Source of the DNA: Prevotellaceae bacterium UBA3849
GTDB lineage: Bacteria > Bacteroidota > Bacteroidia > Bacteroidales > Bacteroidaceae
Length of the DNA stretch: 33,217 nucleotides
Reading direction: 5' to 3'
NCBI GenBank assembly: GCA_002392645.1
Contig: DGHL01000046.1
Span: forward strand, 15,375-48,591
A program made the position numbers and the translations under genes. The notes beneath the pieces are model-generated. The model ran no database searches. It was given only the letters and a program-made list of their open reading frames with translations, and was not told the DNA's origin. Shown here piece by piece: positions 30,649 to 33,217 of this stretch; position 1 is the first letter of the stretch; each line of letters opens with the position of its first letter.

Positions 30649-31899
30649 TTATTTCTTATCTTCCCATATATGGTCCTTTGGGAATGGCTCGCCACCCCAT
30701 GCCTTTACTTGTGTCCATTTCTCTGCAGGGCAGGTCCAGAACGTATGGTCGGCAGGCAGTCCCAACGGCAGCAACACCTCTGAGGTTATATACAGCGAAC
30801 CATTGTTCGTGTACCAGTCTGCCACCTCCGGCTGTCGTCCGCAGAAGCCTATCGTGAGGAATCCCTTGTCGTTATAGTTTCCTGGAGCATCCCACATGCG
30901 GTGCATCACCTTTGTAAGTGCGGCGCGCACCTGTCCGTTGCTCAGTTCATTTGGTAAAGTCTGATACCACGCCATCATTGCCAGCGGCTGCATGGCTGCC
31001 AGGCGGTAAGGTATGCTGCGGCCCACTACGGGGAATGTACCTTCTGGTGATATGAAGCGCTCAAGTATTATGCTGAACTTCTGACAGCGTTTCAGTGCAC
31101 GATTATAGAAGTCGCGGTAGTTTATCTTCCATCCGTAGCCCTTCACGTCACGCATGGTACCAAGGGTTTCAAGGTACATGGCATGGAACACATAGCTTGA
31201 GTAATAGTCAAAAGCAAACGAGCCCTGACCGTCACTATACCATCCGTCGCCAACATACCATTCCTCTACCTTGCGTATGGCTCCGTTTACACGGTACTGG
31301 TCATACGGCGCTCCTGCCTTTGCCAGGAACGACTCTATCGTTGAAGCGAACAACAGCCAGTTGGTATATGGTGGTTCTACTCGGCGCAGGCGTGTAAACT
31401 CGTCGATGTAGCGTGCCTTGGTGACAGAGTCGAGTGGCAGCCACAGCGCATCATAGCCACGTAACAGACTCTCTGCTATGTATGCTGCATCCACGAGTGG
31501 CTGTCCTTCCTTGCGCCACAGCAGGTAGTCCTTTGACTGCGGGTCAACGGCCTGCGCATAGCTCTTCAGCGCCCACTCACGCAACTGCTTGCGCTGTTTG
31601 CCCTCCTTCGTATCGTCATCAGGCAGGGAGAGCCATGGTGATATGCCTGCCATGAGTCTGCCGAAGCACTCCATATAAGTCACACGCTTGTCACGCTTGT
31701 CAAATGAAGGGCTCACCTCAATCTGCATCTCTGTCGAGAGCATGCCGCGCGACATAGGTTCCAGCACCGGCGCTGCCAGTCTGTATGCCTGCTCTACCCA
31801 GTATTCACGATCTGTCTGCTGTTTCTTTGCCGCCTCTGCAATGCCTGTATACAACGACATACTCAAGACTAATAAAGAGAGTAGAATCTTATTTCTCAT
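30649..31899 (-). CDS. DUF2264 domain protein, secreted
   Basis: The 416-residue protein has a signal peptide (MRNKILLSLLVLSMSLYTGIAEA, cut near 23) and then the DUF2264 fold, an alpha/alpha toroid related in shape to sugar-active enzymes. Conserved parts are YMECFGRLMAGISPWL, NWLLFASTIESFL, DGWYSDGQGSFAFDYYSSYVFHAMYLE, RFISPEGTFPVVGRSIPYRLA and NNGSLYITSEVLLPLGLP. Some relatives are thought to act on uronic-acid or other glycan substrates, but I cannot assign a substrate. It has its own promoter and ends 94 bases before the exbB start. Confidence 0.8.
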   Translation of the reverse strand: MRNKILLSLLVLSMSLYTGIAEAAKKQQTDREYWVEQAYRLAAPVLEPMSRGMLSTEMQIEVSPSFDKRDKRVTYMECFGRLMAGISPWLSLPDDDTKEGKQRKQLREWALKSYAQAVDPQSKDYLLWRKEGQPLVDAAYIAESLLRGYDALWLPLDSVTKARYIDEFTRLRRVEPPYTNWLLFASTIESFLAKAGAPYDQYRVNGAIRKVEEWYVGDGWYSDGQGSFAFDYYSSYVFHAMYLETLGTMRDVKGYGWKINYRDFYNRALKRCQKFSIILERFISPEGTFPVVGRSIPYRLAAMQPLAMMAWYQTLPNELSNGQVRAALTKVMHRMWDAPGNYNDKGFLTIGFCGRQPEVADWYTNNGSLYITSEVLLPLGLPADHTFWTCPAEKWTQVKAWGGEPFPKDHIWEDKK

Positions 31900-31930
31900 A
31901 TTGTTTACGCTTTATTTATTTGTTCGTTTG

Positions 31931-31938
31931 CAAAAATA
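31931..31938 (-). promoter_or_regulatory. Promoter of the DUF2264 gene
   Basis: On the minus strand TATTTTTG fits the -7 element, followed by a leader of about 25-30 bases. A TTG lies 22 bases upstream, slightly too far. Confidence 0.5.
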
Positions 31939-31993
31939 ATGTTTCTTGTTTCGTATCGCACAACTGTGTTTGAATAAATATAAAATCAGTAAA

Positions 31994-32068
31994 TCAATAG
32001 CAAGTAAGAATACAGTATATAAGACCAAGAGGGAGCAATGCCAGCATTGAATAAATCAGCTTTTTCAT
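31994..32068 (-). CDS. 24-residue hydrophobic peptide or stranded signal peptide
   Basis: On the minus strand ATG 32068 to TGA 31996-31994 encodes MKKLIYSMLALLPLGLIYCI-LTCY. It has a basic start and a hydrophobic run like a signal peptide or a single membrane helix. A good -7 element TACCTTTG lies at 32111-32104 with a leader of about 30 bases. It may be a true small membrane protein, or the 5' end of a deleted secreted-protein gene whose promoter survives. Confidence 0.4.
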   Translation of the reverse strand: MKKLIYSMLALLPLGLIYCILTCY

Positions 32069-32103
32069 ATTGGTATTATTTGTTTAAGTAAATGAATCTG
32101 TTG

Positions 32104-32111
32104 CAAAGGTA
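32104..32111 (-). promoter_or_regulatory. Promoter before the 24-residue ORF
   Basis: On the minus strand TACCTTTG fits the -7 element exactly. A TTG is present 22 bases upstream, one or two bases beyond the usual spacing. Confidence 0.55.
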
Positions 32112-32158
32112 TATATTTTTTTTGAATATTACGCAAAAAAGAAAGAAATAGTTTCGTG

Positions 32159-32371
32159 TCAAGCGATTTTTAAACTTGTAACGGGAGTACGTTCGGCACT
32201 TCTTCCCACTTCCATTATCATATCAAGAATGCTTCTTACGTCATTATATGGGTCTGTCACCTCGCTCTATCTTGCTAAACATAGGTGTATCATCTCTAAT
32301 AGTGCAGCCAACTGTCGTTGCACCACTCCTTGCTCATCTCTGAGTTCTCTTATTTTCTTTCCAAATATCAT
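32159..32371 (-). pseudogene. Broken XRE-family helix-turn-helix regulator
   Basis: From ATG 32371 the translation reads MIFGKKIRELRDEQGVVQRQ then LAALLEM before a TAG at 32269-32267. If one base is restored near 32292, the frame continues as DTPMFSKIERGDRP, which is the recognition-helix end of Bacteroidota XRE regulators. Beyond it, TDPYNDVRSILDMIMEVGRS and AERTPVTSLKIA-stop can be read to 32159. The gene is thus frameshifted and not functional as such. An ATG at 32382 reads MNKI-stop, with the stop overlapping ATG 32371. Confidence 0.6.
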
Positions 32372-32412
32372 ATTTTGTTCATTTTGTCTTATACTACGAC
32401 TAAAAGTTTGAG

Positions 32413-32520
32413 TAAACTATCGAAAGACAACTACTTTTACGACTAGAAGCCTTCAATTAGTCATTTACTAGTCGTTATTAGTCGTGTACTAGTCGTTGTT
32501 TTAGTCTTTACTAGTCGTTG
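32413..32520 (-). repeat. ACGACTAGT/ACGACTAAT junction repeats
   Basis: On the minus strand ACGACTA followed by GT or AT occurs at least four times with spacers of varying length. The AlbA_2-like gene ends inside it: its last codons (T-T-S-K-D-stop) are repeat-derived. The same core is found at 14349-14382. Confidence 0.75.
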
Positions 32521-33217
32521 CATACCAATTTCTATCCTTTTGTATTACAAAACCTTCATTACTCATTTCTGCCAAGATATTACCTACTAATCTTTGATTT
32601 TGTTCCTTTGTGTTTCTTGCAGGAAGGGTCTCTCGGAGGTATTCAATGACAAACTCTCTTCGGGTACCTTCCTCTCCAGCATTCTGGATGAACTGTAAAG
32701 CCATCTGTTTTAACTTGTCACGTTCAAGTCCTTTCACCTTGGTATATTCCGGCAATTGTTTCGTTTGCCTTGCAATGCTCAGGGATATGGTCAGGTCTGG
32801 ATATTCACCCTCGACCAAGCCACGCTCCAAAAGATTCTTAGCATCACTTTCATTCAGTCGGTGTCCTTTCTGTACTGCATCAAGCAAGATACAGTCTTCC
32901 AACGACAAGTCTTTGTTCTCTTTAAGGAGCTTAGTGTATTTCTCATTGATGGCGTTTCCATACAAACGAACAGCAACCTCCTTATTGGCTGCGTCAATCT
33001 CATAATCTGGCATGGGGAAATGGCGTTTCCACTGCTCATTGAATATCTTGCGGATGCCACGGCCAACGATGTCAATCATATTGAAGTTCACCATCGCATT
33101 ACATAGACACTCATTGCGGTAGTGACGCTGTGGTCCATGTGTAGCCAATGCCTTTTGCAGGGAGCCAGGAATAAAGCTGCCGCCATTAGCATAATACAGG
33201 AATCCAGGATTCTCCAC
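32501..33217 (-). CDS. AlbA_2/RecG-like ATP-binding regulator (C-terminal part)
   Basis: The 5' end is outside the window; 238 residues are seen. The stretch VENPGFLYYANGGSFIPGSL, then HYRNECLCNAMVNFNMIDIVGRGIRKIF, is the ATPase-like C-terminal domain of the AlbA_2 (divergent AAA-4) family, often annotated as RecG-like helicase or putative transcriptional regulator. The rest contains winged-helix-like segments (LLERGLVEG, GNILAEMSNEGFVI). Members are frequent accessory genes, often on genomic islands. The function is unknown. Confidence 0.75.
   Translation of the reverse strand: MENPGFLYYANGGSFIPGSLQKALATHGPQRHYRNECLCNAMVNFNMIDIVGRGIRKIFNEQWKRHFPMPDYEIDAANKEVAVRLYGNAINEKYTKLLKENKDLSLEDCILLDAVQKGHRLNESDAKNLLERGLVEGEYPDLTISLSIARQTKQLPEYTKVKGLERDKLKQMALQFIQNAGEEGTRREFVIEYLRETLPARNTKEQNQRLVGNILAEMSNEGFVIQKDRNWYATTSKD

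Larger units (their letters stand above)
31939..32500. other. Decayed stretch between DUF2264 and the AlbA_2-like gene
   Basis: About 560 bases with no intact gene of normal size. It contains the 24-residue ORF (31994-32068), the broken XRE gene (32159-32371) and ACGACTA-type junction repeats (32413-32500). Confidence 0.6.

Overview
The window comes from a member of the Bacteroidota, most likely Prevotella or a close relative. Proteins such as DUF4290, the ExbB/ExbD cluster with its extra membrane protein, and a DUF2264 lipoprotein-like enzyme fit this group. So do about a dozen promoters with the Bacteroidota -7 element TAnnTTTG, several with TTG about 19-20 bases upstream. Few starts have a Shine-Dalgarno site. 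Promoter positions were used to correct several gene starts. The genus is an inference.

Layout. 1-1480: rpsF-rpsR-rplI (minus) and a DUF1232 protein. 1566-3415: an MsbA-like ABC exporter, followed by a graveyard of two decayed genes (AAA ATPase tail, SEC-C protein tail). 3977-18207: a large cell-surface glycan locus in several transcription units. On the minus strand, LicD, a GT2, a GT90-like protein and a WecE-like sugar aminotransferase form one operon. On the plus strand are an RgpF-like protein, an LpxL-like acyltransferase followed by an LtaS-type phosphotransferase, an accessory AAA/DUF4143 ATPase, a DUF6492 protein and a GT11-like fucosyltransferase. On the minus strand again, gmk is followed by a GtrB-like polyprenyl-phosphate glycosyltransferase and a fusion of a GT87-like membrane protein to a formylglycine-generating-enzyme domain. 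Lipid A acylation, phospho-substituents (LicD, LtaS type), an amino sugar and fucose together suggest a lipopolysaccharide or capsule.

18381-26723: housekeeping genes. gmk, rseP, dxr and the group tsaB-DUF4290-murA-rimM are on the minus strand, and yicC on the plus strand. 26935-31899: an LEA-like lipoprotein, an Lrp regulator, the exbB-(membrane protein)-exbD-exbD energy-transduction operon and a DUF2264 protein, all minus. 31960-33217: a decayed accessory end with a tiny ORF, a broken XRE regulator and the 3' part of an AlbA_2/RecG-like gene.

The most striking feature is a class of short degenerate tandem repeats (6-14 bases per unit, different at each site) placed exactly at gene junctions, often containing the stop codon of one gene or the start codon of the next. 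In three places the repeat forms a chain of tiny ORFs whose stop overlaps the next start (ATGA or TTGA). The clearest is 10208-10250, where an 8-base unit repeated six times links lpxL to the LtaS-type gene. Other points of interest are the GT87-FGE fusion, a three-unit 22-base operator-like array with a 19-bp hairpin upstream of dxr, a 41-base palindrome before the AAA ATPase gene, and a perfect 20-base palindrome over the exbB promoter.
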